DNA from: a virus
IMG/VR virus record: IMGVR_UViG_3300042894_000116
Span: 1 to 32,163 of that record
Strand: one strand, 5' to 3'
Length of the DNA: 32,163 bases
A program made the translations under genes and the position numbers. Shown piece after piece: positions 5,421 through 11,057 of this stretch (position 1 is its first letter; the number at the start of each line of letters is the position of its first letter). A model generated the notes under the pieces. That model made no database searches, had not been told where the DNA came from, and worked only from the letters and a program-made list of their open reading frames with translations.

Positions 5421-6048
5421 AGAACAAGGAACCGAAAGCTGGTTTGCCAACCGCTTGGGCAAAGTCACCGCCAGCCGCTTGGCTGATGTGCTTGCCAAGA
5501 CAAAAACTGGTTACAGCGCCAGCCGTACCAATTACATGACGCAGCTTGTTCTGGAGCGCATCACACAGACTAAGGCCGAGTCATACAGTAATGCAGCAAT
5601 GCAGTGGGGTACAGAGCAGGAACCCTTTGCTCGGGCTGCGTATGAGGCGCATACGGGGCAAATGGTCGAGGAAGTAGGATTCATACCTCACCCCGACATC
5701 GATGCTGCTGGAGCCTCGCCTGATGGCCTGGTGGGTGATGATGGCATGGTGGAGATCAAGTGCCCGTCATCCAGCACAGCCCTTGAAGTGTGGCTGACCC
5801 ACTCACAAGGCGGCAACCCTGTTGATGCCAAGTATTACGCCCAAATGCAATGGCAAATGCGCTGCGCTGATCGGTCATGGTGCGATTACGTTGTCTTTGA
5901 CCCCAGGATGCCAGCCAAGGCCCAACTGTTTATTCACCGAGTCGAACGCAATGCCGAATGGCTGAAGATTGCTGAAGATGAAGTCACCACGTTTTTGGCA
6001 GAAGTAGATGCCAAAGTCACCGCCCTGAAAACCATCATTGGAGAATGA
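5413..6048 (+). CDS. YqaJ-type viral exonuclease (PD-(D/E)xK)
   Basis: A 211-residue nuclease of the YqaJ / lambda-exonuclease group. Visible motifs are W-F-A-N-R-L-G-K-V-T-A-S (residues 10-21), W-G-T-E-Q-E-P (E68, E70), S-P-D-G-L-V (D104), V-E-I-K-C-P (E114, K116) and Y-Y-A-Q-M-Q-W-Q-M (about 142-150). Together they form the PD-(D/E)xK active site with its upstream Glu and downstream Gln. It should resect 5' ends to expose single strands for the ERF annealase. Length is typical. It overlaps both neighbours, 8 nt upstream and 4 nt downstream. Confidence 0.93.
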   Translation: MSEEQGTESWFANRLGKVTASRLADVLAKTKTGYSASRTNYMTQLVLERITQTKAESYSNAAMQWGTEQEPFARAAYEAHTGQMVEEVGFIPHPDIDAAGASPDGLVGDDGMVEIKCPSSSTALEVWLTHSQGGNPVDAKYYAQMQWQMRCADRSWCDYVVFDPRMPAKAQLFIHRVERNAEWLKIAEDEVTTFLAEVDAKVTALKTIIGE

Positions 6049-6302
6049 AAATGTCCCGTATCAGCAAGGAAATCTCGTGCATTACAGGCGAGTACACAAA
6101 CGCCAACGGAGAGCGCAAGAAGCGTTATCAGCGAATTGGCTCAATCATCAACACCAAAAACGGTGAAATGCTCAAGCTGGATGTTATCCCGCTGCGTGAA
6201 GGTGGTTGGGATGGTTGGGCATACATCAATGACCCGAAGCCGCAAGAAGAGCGCCAAGAGCGCCGCCCAGCAGCATTTGATGACAGCGACATACCCTTTT
6301 AG
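6045..6302 (+). CDS. Putative single-strand DNA-binding protein, phage type
   Basis: Encodes 85 residues. The body has a small OB-like pattern (I-S-C-I-T-G-E-Y, R-Y-Q-R-I-G-S-I-I, M-L-K-L-D-V-I-P). A flexible Pro/Glu/Arg stretch leads to the acidic tip D-D-S-D-I-P-F. That ending is the hallmark by which SSB proteins recruit partners. It follows the exonuclease and overlaps it (ATGA), completing an ERF-exonuclease-SSB set. It is much shorter than bacterial SSB (about 170 aa), so assignment rests on the tail and context. ATG codons at 6045 and 6051 are both possible. Confidence 0.7.
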   Translation: MKMSRISKEISCITGEYTNANGERKKRYQRIGSIINTKNGEMLKLDVIPLREGGWDGWAYINDPKPQEERQERRPAAFDDSDIPF

Positions 6303-6305
6303 GCC

Positions 6306-6512
6306 ATGAACGCCGCCAGCATTGAAAAGAGCGAACGCCTTGGGCGTGTTCTTGATCTGCTGTCTCAGGGTGGGGACTTCTCCACCCTGGACATCATCAA
6401 ACAAGCCAACGTCTGCGCCGTGAACAGCATCGTGGCTGAACTCAGACAAAACGGCTTTGACATCAACTGCCAGCGCCGGGGCGACAAGTGGTTTTATTGC
6501 CTTGAAAAATAA
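6306..6512 (+). CDS. Small winged-helix DNA-binding protein
   Basis: Encodes 68 residues. It shows L-G-R-V-L-D-L-L (about residues 12-19), S-T-L-D-I-I (26-31), then A-V-N-S-I-V-A-E-L-R as a recognition helix (about 38-47) and G-x-x-I-x-C-Q-R-R-G-D-K-W-F-Y as a beta wing. This is the pattern of compact winged-helix proteins found in phage early regions. It is the last gene before promoter P3 and follows the SSB-like gene by 3 nt, so it may regulate the arm, but no binding site is known. Confidence 0.75.
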   Translation: MNAASIEKSERLGRVLDLLSQGGDFSTLDIIKQANVCAVNSIVAELRQNGFDINCQRRGDKWFYCLEK

Positions 6513-6524
6513 TTTGTAACATCG

Positions 6525-6552
6525 TGCATACTTGTTTAGAATCCTATACAAT
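6525..6552 (+). promoter_or_regulatory. Early rightward promoter P3
   Basis: Third copy of the promoter block: GTTTAGAATCCTATACAATG then CACATATGCCC (6534-6564), identical to P2 except for about one base. The -10 is TACAAT (6547-6552). The hexamer at the -35 position is TGCATA, clearly weaker than in P1 and P2, and the operator-like repeat is absent. It should drive the accessory genes from 6587 to 8415. Confidence 0.6.
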
Positions 6553-6561
6553 GCACATATG

Positions 6562-6580
6562 CCCTTTGGGTCTTTTTGGA
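6562..6580 (+). promoter_or_regulatory. Leader hairpin L5 with U-tract and Shine-Dalgarno
   Basis: CCC-TTT-GGG (6562-6570) followed by TCTTTTT and GGAG, then the ATG at 6587. It has the same arrangement as the leaders at 2415, 3763 and 4038, with the shortest loop. Confidence 0.5.
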
Positions 6581-6586
6581 GAAACC

Positions 6587-6730
6587 ATGAAACATCACAA
6601 ATACCATCAACACTATCAAGTCAAAGCCGCCAAGCTGCACGGGCGTGCCGAGGCTGCGCTAGACCTGATTACAGCACTCGTCATCGGCATTGGTCTTGCA
6701 GCCGTTTTGGTTTATGGGTGGACGTTATGA
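6587..6730 (+). CDS. Small single-pass membrane protein (47 aa)
   Basis: The start is the ATG at 6587 behind GGAG; an upstream in-frame ATG at 6524 lies before the promoter -10 and is not used. The protein has a His/Lys-rich N-terminus (MKHHKYHQHYQVKAAKLHG), then one hydrophobic span of about 20 residues (L-I-T-A-L-V-I-G-I-G-L-A-A-V-L-V-Y). This predicts an inner-membrane protein with the basic end in the cytoplasm. Such small early membrane proteins can act in exclusion or host control; nothing specific is recognised. The stop overlaps the next ATG. Confidence 0.7.
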   Translation: MKHHKYHQHYQVKAAKLHGRAEAALDLITALVIGIGLAAVLVYGWTL

Positions 6731-6858
6731 CTGATTACGATGATCTGCCTGATGAATACTACGAAGACAAGTTTGAGCGCCAGCGTCACAGGCGTGAGAT
6801 GAACAGCGAGTTGGGCAATCCTGAATTTGAACTTGACGAGGAGACAAGCGATGATTAA
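6727..6858 (+). CDS. Small acidic hypothetical protein (43 aa)
   Basis: From an ATG overlapping the previous stop (ATGA), 43 residues starting MTDYDDLPDEYYEDKFERQR. It is very acidic at both ends with a basic R-Q-R-H-R-R centre, with no hydrophobic core, so it is likely disordered or a DNA mimic or adaptor. No family is recognised. The stop overlaps the next gene start by 8 nt, supporting real coding. Confidence 0.65.
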   Translation: MTDYDDLPDEYYEDKFERQRHRREMNSELGNPEFELDEETSDD

Positions 6859-7018
6859 ACCTTACATCCCAGTTGGTCACCCTGATTACAAATGGTCATC
6901 AGGTGCAGATGTCCAGGCTTTGTGGCGCAAGTACGGCTGGACACCGCCAAGCGAAAAGATGACTCCACCACCGCCCGAAAAGGAAGTGACATTTGAAAAA
7001 GTCAGGCGGGTGAAATGA
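6851..7018 (+). CDS. Small hypothetical protein with W-R-K-x-G-W-x-P-P-S motif (55 aa)
   Basis: The start is the ATG at 6851 inside the previous gene's end. The 55-residue product has D-V-Q-A-L-W-R-K-Y-G-W-T-P-P-S-E (about residues 23-38), then a proline run and a basic tail. I recall the 'DV...W(R/K)..GW.PPSE' pattern from many short proteins of phages and prophages of Burkholderiales, always without known function. The stop overlaps the next ATG. Confidence 0.7.
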   Translation: MIKPYIPVGHPDYKWSSGADVQALWRKYGWTPPSEKMTPPPPEKEVTFEKVRRVK

Positions 7019-7488
7019 AAGACGAAGCTTTGAAGCTGGCGCTGGAGGCGTTGGAAAACTGTACAACATGGCATCTCACAAGAGAGCAGTTTGACAAAAA
7101 CATAACTGCCATCAAGGTCATCAAGCAAGACCTTGCAGCGCCTGTGCAGGAGCCTGTGGCGTATCGTCAAACCGGATGGGCAGCGCACCGTGACCAATAC
7201 GCCGTGCCTGTGCTGTTCAATCCGTACACCGGACAGCCGCGAGATGTGCGTGACGTGCAAAGCGACCCGCAAGGCATTTTGATTGTGCCTCCGGGGAAGA
7301 TTGAGATGCTGGCAGCAAAGCCAACTCATCAGCAAGGCTTACAAGTTGACGCCCCACCCGCAGCACAGCGGCAATGGGTTGGGCTGACGGATGAAGATTT
7401 TATTGACCTGTGCGAAGAAGCAAGCAACTTTGGGACGGGAGGCTTGATTCGTCACATTGAAGCCAAACTCAAGGAGAAGAACACATGA
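7015..7488 (+). CDS. Modular accessory protein, first of a tandem paralogous pair
   Basis: Encodes 157 residues. The N-terminal module MKDEALKLALEALENC with A-I-K-V-I-K-Q-D-L-A-A-P-V-Q-E-P-V-A (about residues 32-49) is shared with the next gene. The middle is distinct. The C-terminal part has W-V-G-L-T-D-E-D-F (about 121-129) and a final helix. I recall such N-terminal modules, joined to varied tails, from many freshwater betaproteobacterial phages; function is unknown. Both ends overlap neighbours by ATGA. Confidence 0.8.
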   Translation: MKDEALKLALEALENCTTWHLTREQFDKNITAIKVIKQDLAAPVQEPVAYRQTGWAAHRDQYAVPVLFNPYTGQPRDVRDVQSDPQGILIVPPGKIEMLAAKPTHQQGLQVDAPPAAQRQWVGLTDEDFIDLCEEASNFGTGGLIRHIEAKLKEKNT

Positions 7489-7976
7489 AAGACGAAGCAT
7501 TGAAACTGGCGCTGGCGGCATTGGAGAAGATTTCCAAAACCATGTATCACATTGAAACACCGCCAGTTGAAAGTCTTGAGGAACAGATGCGGCGCATTGC
7601 TTACAAAGCCATCACCGCCATCAAGCAAGCCCTTGCAGCACCTGTGCAGGAGCCTGTGGCGTGGATGGATGAGTTTGGTAATGTTTTCCCGCTTGGCGCA
7701 CAGCGTGGCCCGAAGTATCTTAACGAGCCAATGAAGCCCCTCTACACCACTTCACCCCCGTGCCCAACATGCGAAGCACTGGCGCGAACCGTGATGCTTG
7801 ATCAAACATCGCATGACCAATTCAAACCCGACTGGAATACCGAGGCTGTGCTGGTTGAGGAAATGCAACGCATGGCAAAGCGTATCGAGGAACTAGAAGC
7901 AATGCTGGAGCGCCAAACAGCCCGCATCGTTGACTTGCAGACACACATTGAGAATTTTGATGGAGAAGACAGATGA
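7485..7976 (+). CDS. Modular accessory protein, second of the pair
   Basis: Encodes 163 residues. It opens with MKDEALKLALAALEKI and has A-I-T-A-I-K-Q-A-L-A-A-P-V-Q-E-P-V-A-W (about residues 44-62), close to its upstream neighbour at both protein and DNA level. The rest differs: P-L-Y-T-T-S-P, a C-P-T-C-E-A-L pair (possible zinc knuckle, about 92-98), then a long coiled coil (E-E-M-Q-R-M-A-K-R-I-E-E-L-E-A-M-L) to the end. The pair looks like duplication of the head module with tail exchange. Confidence 0.8.
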   Translation: MKDEALKLALAALEKISKTMYHIETPPVESLEEQMRRIAYKAITAIKQALAAPVQEPVAWMDEFGNVFPLGAQRGPKYLNEPMKPLYTTSPPCPTCEALARTVMLDQTSHDQFKPDWNTEAVLVEEMQRMAKRIEELEAMLERQTARIVDLQTHIENFDGEDR

Positions 7977-8209
7977 CTGACAAAGAACTGTGGGAAAAAT
8001 CCCAACTATGGAATAGTTCTGATGATGGGCGAGGTGGGTTAAAACTACTGGAGAGCGTAGAAAAGTTTGCCGACCTTGTCCGTGCTGATGAGCGTGAGGC
8101 GTGTGCAAAGGTGGTCGAAGAAATTGAAGCACGGTGCGTTGCAGAAGATGTGGATGATCCATCGCTAGAACACGTTGCCGCCGCCATCCGAGCAAGGGGA
8201 CAAGCATGA
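7973..8209 (+). CDS. Small hypothetical protein with V-R-A-D-E-R-E-A-C motif
   Basis: Encodes 78 residues. The centre reads F-A-D-L-V-R-A-D-E-R-E-A-C-A-K-V-V-E-E-I-E, followed by A-A-A-I-R-A-R-G at the end, a helical module I recall from many short betaproteobacterial phage proteins. Function is unknown. It is coupled to both neighbours by ATGA overlaps and belongs to the run of small accessory genes after P3. Confidence 0.75.
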   Translation: MTDKELWEKSQLWNSSDDGRGGLKLLESVEKFADLVRADEREACAKVVEEIEARCVAEDVDDPSLEHVAAAIRARGQA

Positions 8210-8415
8210 ACTGCTGCAATGATTTTGGAGACTGCAACCAAGGCCGCAACTGCCCGGTGCGTGTGGCTAAGTACAAACCCGTGATGCGGGCTGCTGAACC
8301 TTTGCCGCCAAACGTCTGGTGTCAGCAGCTTCGATACTTGGCCGAGTGGGTGCTGCTTGGCATTGTTGGAGTGGTGTGGCTGACCTTTTTGGCGGCTTGC
8401 GTGTACTTGGCTTAA
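8206..8415 (+). CDS. Cys-rich small membrane protein
   Basis: Encodes 69 residues. The N-terminus has C-C-N-D-F-G-D-C-N-Q-G-R-N-C-P-V-R (residues 3-19), a four-cysteine knuckle likely to bind metal. The C-terminus is a hydrophobic span of about 25 residues (W-V-L-L-G-I-V-G-V-V-W-L-T-F-L-A-A). The topology would place the Cys knot in the cytoplasm next to the membrane. It is the last rightward gene, and its stop overlaps the stop of the leftward endolysin gene in TTAA. Confidence 0.78.
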   Translation: MNCCNDFGDCNQGRNCPVRVAKYKPVMRAAEPLPPNVWCQQLRYLAEWVLLGIVGVVWLTFLAACVYLA

Positions 8416-8924
8416 GCAGTCATGGTGGCGGCTACGGTTTGCACGGCAGCAACACGGCGGCCCCAGCCCTTGCCAAATGTACCCCAATGCGGCAAGTCCA
8501 TCAGGAAGGACAGGCGGCGCTTGGCGTAGTCCTCAACTAACTCGGCAGGGTTTATGGCGGAAACTGCTGCCAGTGTCTTGAGGCCAATGCCACCGTCTTG
8601 CTCAACGCCTACGCAGCCTTGCAGCCACTTTGCAGCACGCCCTGGGCCACTGTTAACTGCTGCGTCAAAGACAGCGTAATCTACGCCAGACGGCAGGTCG
8701 TCACCCTTCACTTTGTCCCAATACTTGGCTTTGTACATGGGGCCAACAATCTCAGGCGTCAGGCCACGCATGGTCTTTTCATCAACCTCGTGACCGACCC
8801 ACTCCTCCCAGACCTTTTTGGTCACGCCCAGGTTGGTCATGCCGCCCGGATCCGCAGGGTGATTTACAAACCCACCTTCATGGTGAAGGACGGCTTCAAG
8901 TGCGGATTCGAAGTTGTCCTTCAT
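8412..8924 (-). CDS. Endolysin, glycoside hydrolase family 108
   Basis: A 170-residue lysozyme of the GH108 type. The start carries the catalytic Glu in H-H-E-G-G (E16), then P-A-D-P-G-G-x-T-N-x-G-V-T (about residues 23-35). A W-D-K-V-K-G-D-D-L-P-S-G-V-D-Y segment (about 69-83) and a C-terminal PG-binding-3-like region (W-L-Q-G-x-x-G-V-x-Q-D-G, then R-R-L-S-F-L) follow. It should cut the peptidoglycan glycan strand at lysis. No signal peptide is seen, so release depends on the holin. Its ATG overlaps the holin stop. Confidence 0.93.
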   Translation of the reverse strand: MKDNFESALEAVLHHEGGFVNHPADPGGMTNLGVTKKVWEEWVGHEVDEKTMRGLTPEIVGPMYKAKYWDKVKGDDLPSGVDYAVFDAAVNSGPGRAAKWLQGCVGVEQDGGIGLKTLAAVSAINPAELVEDYAKRRLSFLMDLPHWGTFGKGWGRRVAAVQTVAATMTA

Positions 8925-9412
8925 TTTGCTGTCCTTGAGAGAATGTCAGTCTTGGCCTGGGAGCCAGCAGACGATCCGAAGTAATAAGCGATGATTCCCG
9001 TCCACGCAGTGCCCAAGCTGCCCAGCATCATCAAGATCGCCGGGTTGCTGCTGTCGATCTGGTTGAAGAACATCATCACCATGATGCCGAAGAAGCCGAT
9101 GGTCACAGCGCCAGCAAGAAGCGGTGGCATCAAGCTGCGAGTGGCGGCCTGCATGTCCCGTGCTGACTTGCGGTCTTCCACTTCCAGCTTTTCAAAATTG
9201 AGGCCCAGTTCTTGGGCTTGCTTTTGCAATTCGATCTCTGCGATCTTGACTTGGGCGATCTGCTCTGCTGACAGCTTGTTGTTGGAGATCATGTCGCCCA
9301 CTTTGTCGGGGTCCACACCGATGGCCTTGGAGATGGCCGACACAGCCATGCCTGCCAGTGGGCCACCCATTGCAGTAGCGATGGTCGGTGCAATTTGTTT
9401 GAGCCAGTCCAT
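8921..9412 (-). CDS. Holin, 3-TM family
   Basis: A 163-residue protein with an N-terminal hydrophobic stretch (about residues 9-30). A long amphipathic helix follows (I-A-Q-V-K-I-A-E-I-E-L-Q-K-Q-A-Q-E-L) with D-R-x-S-A-R-D-M-Q. Two clear membrane spans come next (L-L-A-G-A-V-T-I-G-F-F-G, about 96-107 onward; then I-L-M-M-L-G-S-L-G-T-A-W-T-G-I-I). This layout is that of the GTA-type / 3TM holin family. It lies directly upstream of the endolysin with a 4-nt overlap, which supports the role of forming the lesion that lets endolysin out. Confidence 0.85.
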   Translation of the reverse strand: MDWLKQIAPTIATAMGGPLAGMAVSAISKAIGVDPDKVGDMISNNKLSAEQIAQVKIAEIELQKQAQELGLNFEKLEVEDRKSARDMQAATRSLMPPLLAGAVTIGFFGIMVMMFFNQIDSSNPAILMMLGSLGTAWTGIIAYYFGSSAGSQAKTDILSRTAK

Positions 9413-9414
9413 AA

Positions 9415-9870
9415 TTACCCTTTCAGGTCAAAACTTAAGTTTGGATGGCGGGGATACTGAACCACTCGCTCACCCTCGGGGCACTTGTACTTGATCGTTG
9501 CCAGCAGGGTTGCCTTGCCATCAGCAATCTTCTCTTTTTGCACCATCGTGAGCTGGTACGTAAAGGTGTCAATCTCTGGCCCTGCTGGGCCGCTGAACTT
9601 GCTGGCCGTGGTGGTCGCTGCATGCACCATGCCTGCTGCGTCACGGATACTTGGGGTGAAGCTCTCGACAGAGCAGTCGTCACGCTTTTTAATCCGTGCA
9701 ACAGTGACGGCGATCGGATTCCCGGCCTCGGCCACGATCTTGAAGTTCTCCGGTGACCACTCAATAATAGTCCGGTCAAACCAGCCAAACTTGTCGGCCA
9801 AGGTGTAGCTGCCGCCAAGCGCAGCAACGCTTGCGGCAACTGCTCCAATGGCTTTGGTGAGGTCAATCAT
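9415..9870 (-). CDS. Membrane-anchored protein of the lysis cassette
   Basis: Encodes 151 residues. An N-terminal hydrophobic segment (A-I-G-A-V-A-A-S-V-A-A-L-G-G, about residues 7-20) probably anchors it. The rest is a beta-rich domain with two cysteines (in K-K-R-D-D-C-S and Y-K-C-P-E-G) that could form a disulphide, which would fit a periplasmic location. It is coupled to the gene above by ATGA and precedes the holin by 2 nt. It lacks the coiled coil expected of an inner-membrane spanin and no lipobox is present, so a spanin role is only a guess. Confidence 0.75.
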   Translation of the reverse strand: MIDLTKAIGAVAASVAALGGSYTLADKFGWFDRTIIEWSPENFKIVAEAGNPIAVTVARIKKRDDCSVESFTPSIRDAAGMVHAATTTASKFSGPAGPEIDTFTYQLTMVQKEKIADGKATLLATIKYKCPEGERVVQYPRHPNLSFDLKG

Positions 9871-10073
9871 CAGACCCCCAACATCTTTTTCAACATCTCC
9901 GCAGCAAAGCCTGGGCCGAGCAGCGTCACGGCAATGAGCGCATAGAGGATGTACTCAATACGGCTCATGCGCTTGCTGCCTGACTCAAACGACTTTTGGA
10001 TGGCATCGTACCTCAGTGCACAAATTTCTTCATGCGTTTGAAGTCGTGCATCAGTTGCATCGACCTGATTCAT
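9870..10073 (-). CDS. Small membrane protein, candidate second holin
   Basis: Encodes 67 residues: an N-terminal helix (A-R-L-Q-T-H-E-E-I-C-A-L-R-Y), then R-I-E-Y-I-L-Y-A-L-I-A-V-T-L-L-G-P-G-F-A as one membrane span and a short basic tail (L-K-K-M-L-G-V). This resembles small helix-plus-TM proteins common in phage lysis regions. It could be a pinholin, an antiholin or a membrane adaptor. It is the first member of a four-gene coupled lysis block (TAATG overlap with the gene above). Confidence 0.72.
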   Translation of the reverse strand: MNQVDATDARLQTHEEICALRYDAIQKSFESGSKRMSRIEYILYALIAVTLLGPGFAAEMLKKMLGV

Positions 10074-10426
10074 TACATGCCTTCGCCCTGGACGATGTAG
10101 ACGGTGGAAGCAGCCGAGGCCAAGCCGCTGAAGAACGACTCACGGGCAAAGCGGAGCACTTCAACAGCACCAGGCACAAGTACAATCGCAGCAGAAGGTG
10201 TGCCAGCGACTGGAGCCACTGCGTTGGCCGTAGCAATCGCCGCTGTTGGCCCTACACCCAAAAACACCGTGTTGGCGCTGGAGTTGATGATGCGGTACTG
10301 TCCTGTGCCTTGACCATCAAAGCGTGCTTCAACCAGCGCCTGAACGCCAGTGGAGGCCATAGCCGCAGCAGGGATGACAACGGTGTTGCCAAGTGGGGCA
10401 AATGCAATTTGACTATTCTGTGCCAT
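10073..10426 (-). CDS. Hypothetical protein, probable small structural protein
   Basis: Encodes 117 residues, rich in Ala, Val, Thr and Gly with alternating hydrophobics, typical of small beta-sandwich virion proteins. Features are Y-R-I-I-N-S-S-A-N-T-V-F-L-G-V-G-P (about residues 44-60) and a long Ala/Val stretch, then V-Y-I-V-Q-G-E-G-M at the end. No cysteines. It lies between the tailspike genes and lysis genes, so a decoration or tail role is plausible. No known family is recognised. Confidence 0.72.
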   Translation of the reverse strand: MAQNSQIAFAPLGNTVVIPAAAMASTGVQALVEARFDGQGTGQYRIINSSANTVFLGVGPTAAIATANAVAPVAGTPSAAIVLVPGAVEVLRFARESFFSGLASAASTVYIVQGEGM

Positions 10427-10427
10427 C

Positions 10428-10673
10428 TCAAACTCCTTTCGCAGCTTGGGCTGCTTGATATGCGCTCACCACAGCAGCCGTGTGCGTTGCAGCACAGATG
10501 GCCTGAACACGAGCATCCTCGTTGCTGTAGTCATCGCCGGGAGCAACAACGTGACGGTGGAAGTTGCCACTAATTTGCTTGCCATCTTCCATGATTCGGG
10601 TGGCAGTGCGTACTTGCACGACACCTGATTCGACCACTTCGATGCGGTCAACTACGGTTACTTTTTCCAACAT
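10428..10673 (-). CDS. Small hypothetical protein
   Basis: Encodes 81 residues from an ATG six bases after AGGAG. The first half is beta-like (V-D-R-I-E-V-V-E-S-G-V-V-Q-V-R-T-A-T-R-I), then G-N-F-H-R-H-V-V-A-P-G-D-D, and an Ala-rich helix at the end. The H-R-H-V-V-A-P-G-D segment is a memorable conserved core I associate with phage genes next to tail genes, of unknown role. It is separated by 1 nt from the gene below. Confidence 0.72.
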   Translation of the reverse strand: MLEKVTVVDRIEVVESGVVQVRTATRIMEDGKQISGNFHRHVVAPGDDYSNEDARVQAICAATHTAAVVSAYQAAQAAKGV

Positions 10674-10716
10674 GATGCTCTCCTAGTATTGCCCAAGAAT
10701 CCACTTAGGCTTTGGT

Positions 10717-10980
10717 TTAACAATCGGTTGCGCCAGCAAATCGCTGATCTTTTTTCATAGCCTCATACGCCTGCGCAATAAAGTTTATTTCGTTTAAAAC
10801 GGGCGTAAAAACAAGTTGCTGATTGCATATGTTTTGTCCGTTTTTCTCCCGATAAATGCCTATCGAAACACGCACTTCTTTTTTGTTACCAGATAAAGAA
10901 TTTACTCTGATATAAGCGTTGGTAAACTGCTTATCATCATTAAAATTGTCTTTAAGTATAATATTTTTTATAATCGCCAT
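10717..10980 (-). CDS. AT-rich hypothetical protein next to the tailspike
   Basis: Encodes 87 residues, Asn/Lys/Ile-rich (MAIIKNIILKDNFNDDKQFT), with predicted beta strands (A-Y-I-R-V-N-S-L, V-R-V-S-I-G-I-Y) and a C-terminal helix. Its base composition is visibly more A/T-rich than the rest of the genome, like the tailspike upstream, suggesting that the two were acquired together. It may be a chaperone or a small accessory of the spike. I do not recognise a family. Confidence 0.7.
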   Translation of the reverse strand: MAIIKNIILKDNFNDDKQFTNAYIRVNSLSGNKKEVRVSIGIYREKNGQNICNQQLVFTPVLNEINFIAQAYEAMKKDQRFAGATDC

Positions 10981-11006
10981 TTTGATACTCCAATCAAAAC
11001 CAATTT

Positions 11007-11023
11007 CCCGTGAACCGCACGGG
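11007..11023 (-). terminator. Hairpin after the tailspike gene, possible terminator
   Basis: CCCGTG (11007-11012) and CACGGG (11018-11023) form a perfect 6-bp stem with a 5-nt loop in the gap after the tailspike stop. On the minus strand it is followed by AAATTGGTTTTG, a poor U-tract, so termination would be weak. Confidence 0.4.
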
Positions 11024-11028
11024 CACAG

Positions 11029-11057
11029 TTTTCAAATTCCGCGTAAAGATATGTCAA
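11029..11057 (-). promoter_or_regulatory. Possible promoter before the AT-rich gene
   Basis: On the minus strand a perfect TTGACA (11057-11052, overlapping the tailspike stop) is followed after 17 bp by TGAAAA, a poor -10. The gap (10981-11053) is one of the few real spaces in the late operon. Evidence is the -35 box and position only, and the hairpin at 11007-11023 lies just downstream. Confidence 0.25.

Noticed and set aside
6524-6586. Upstream ATG in frame with the 47-aa membrane protein
   Set aside because: It lies before the -10 box of P3, so it would not be in the transcript; the ATG at 6587 has its own GGAG.
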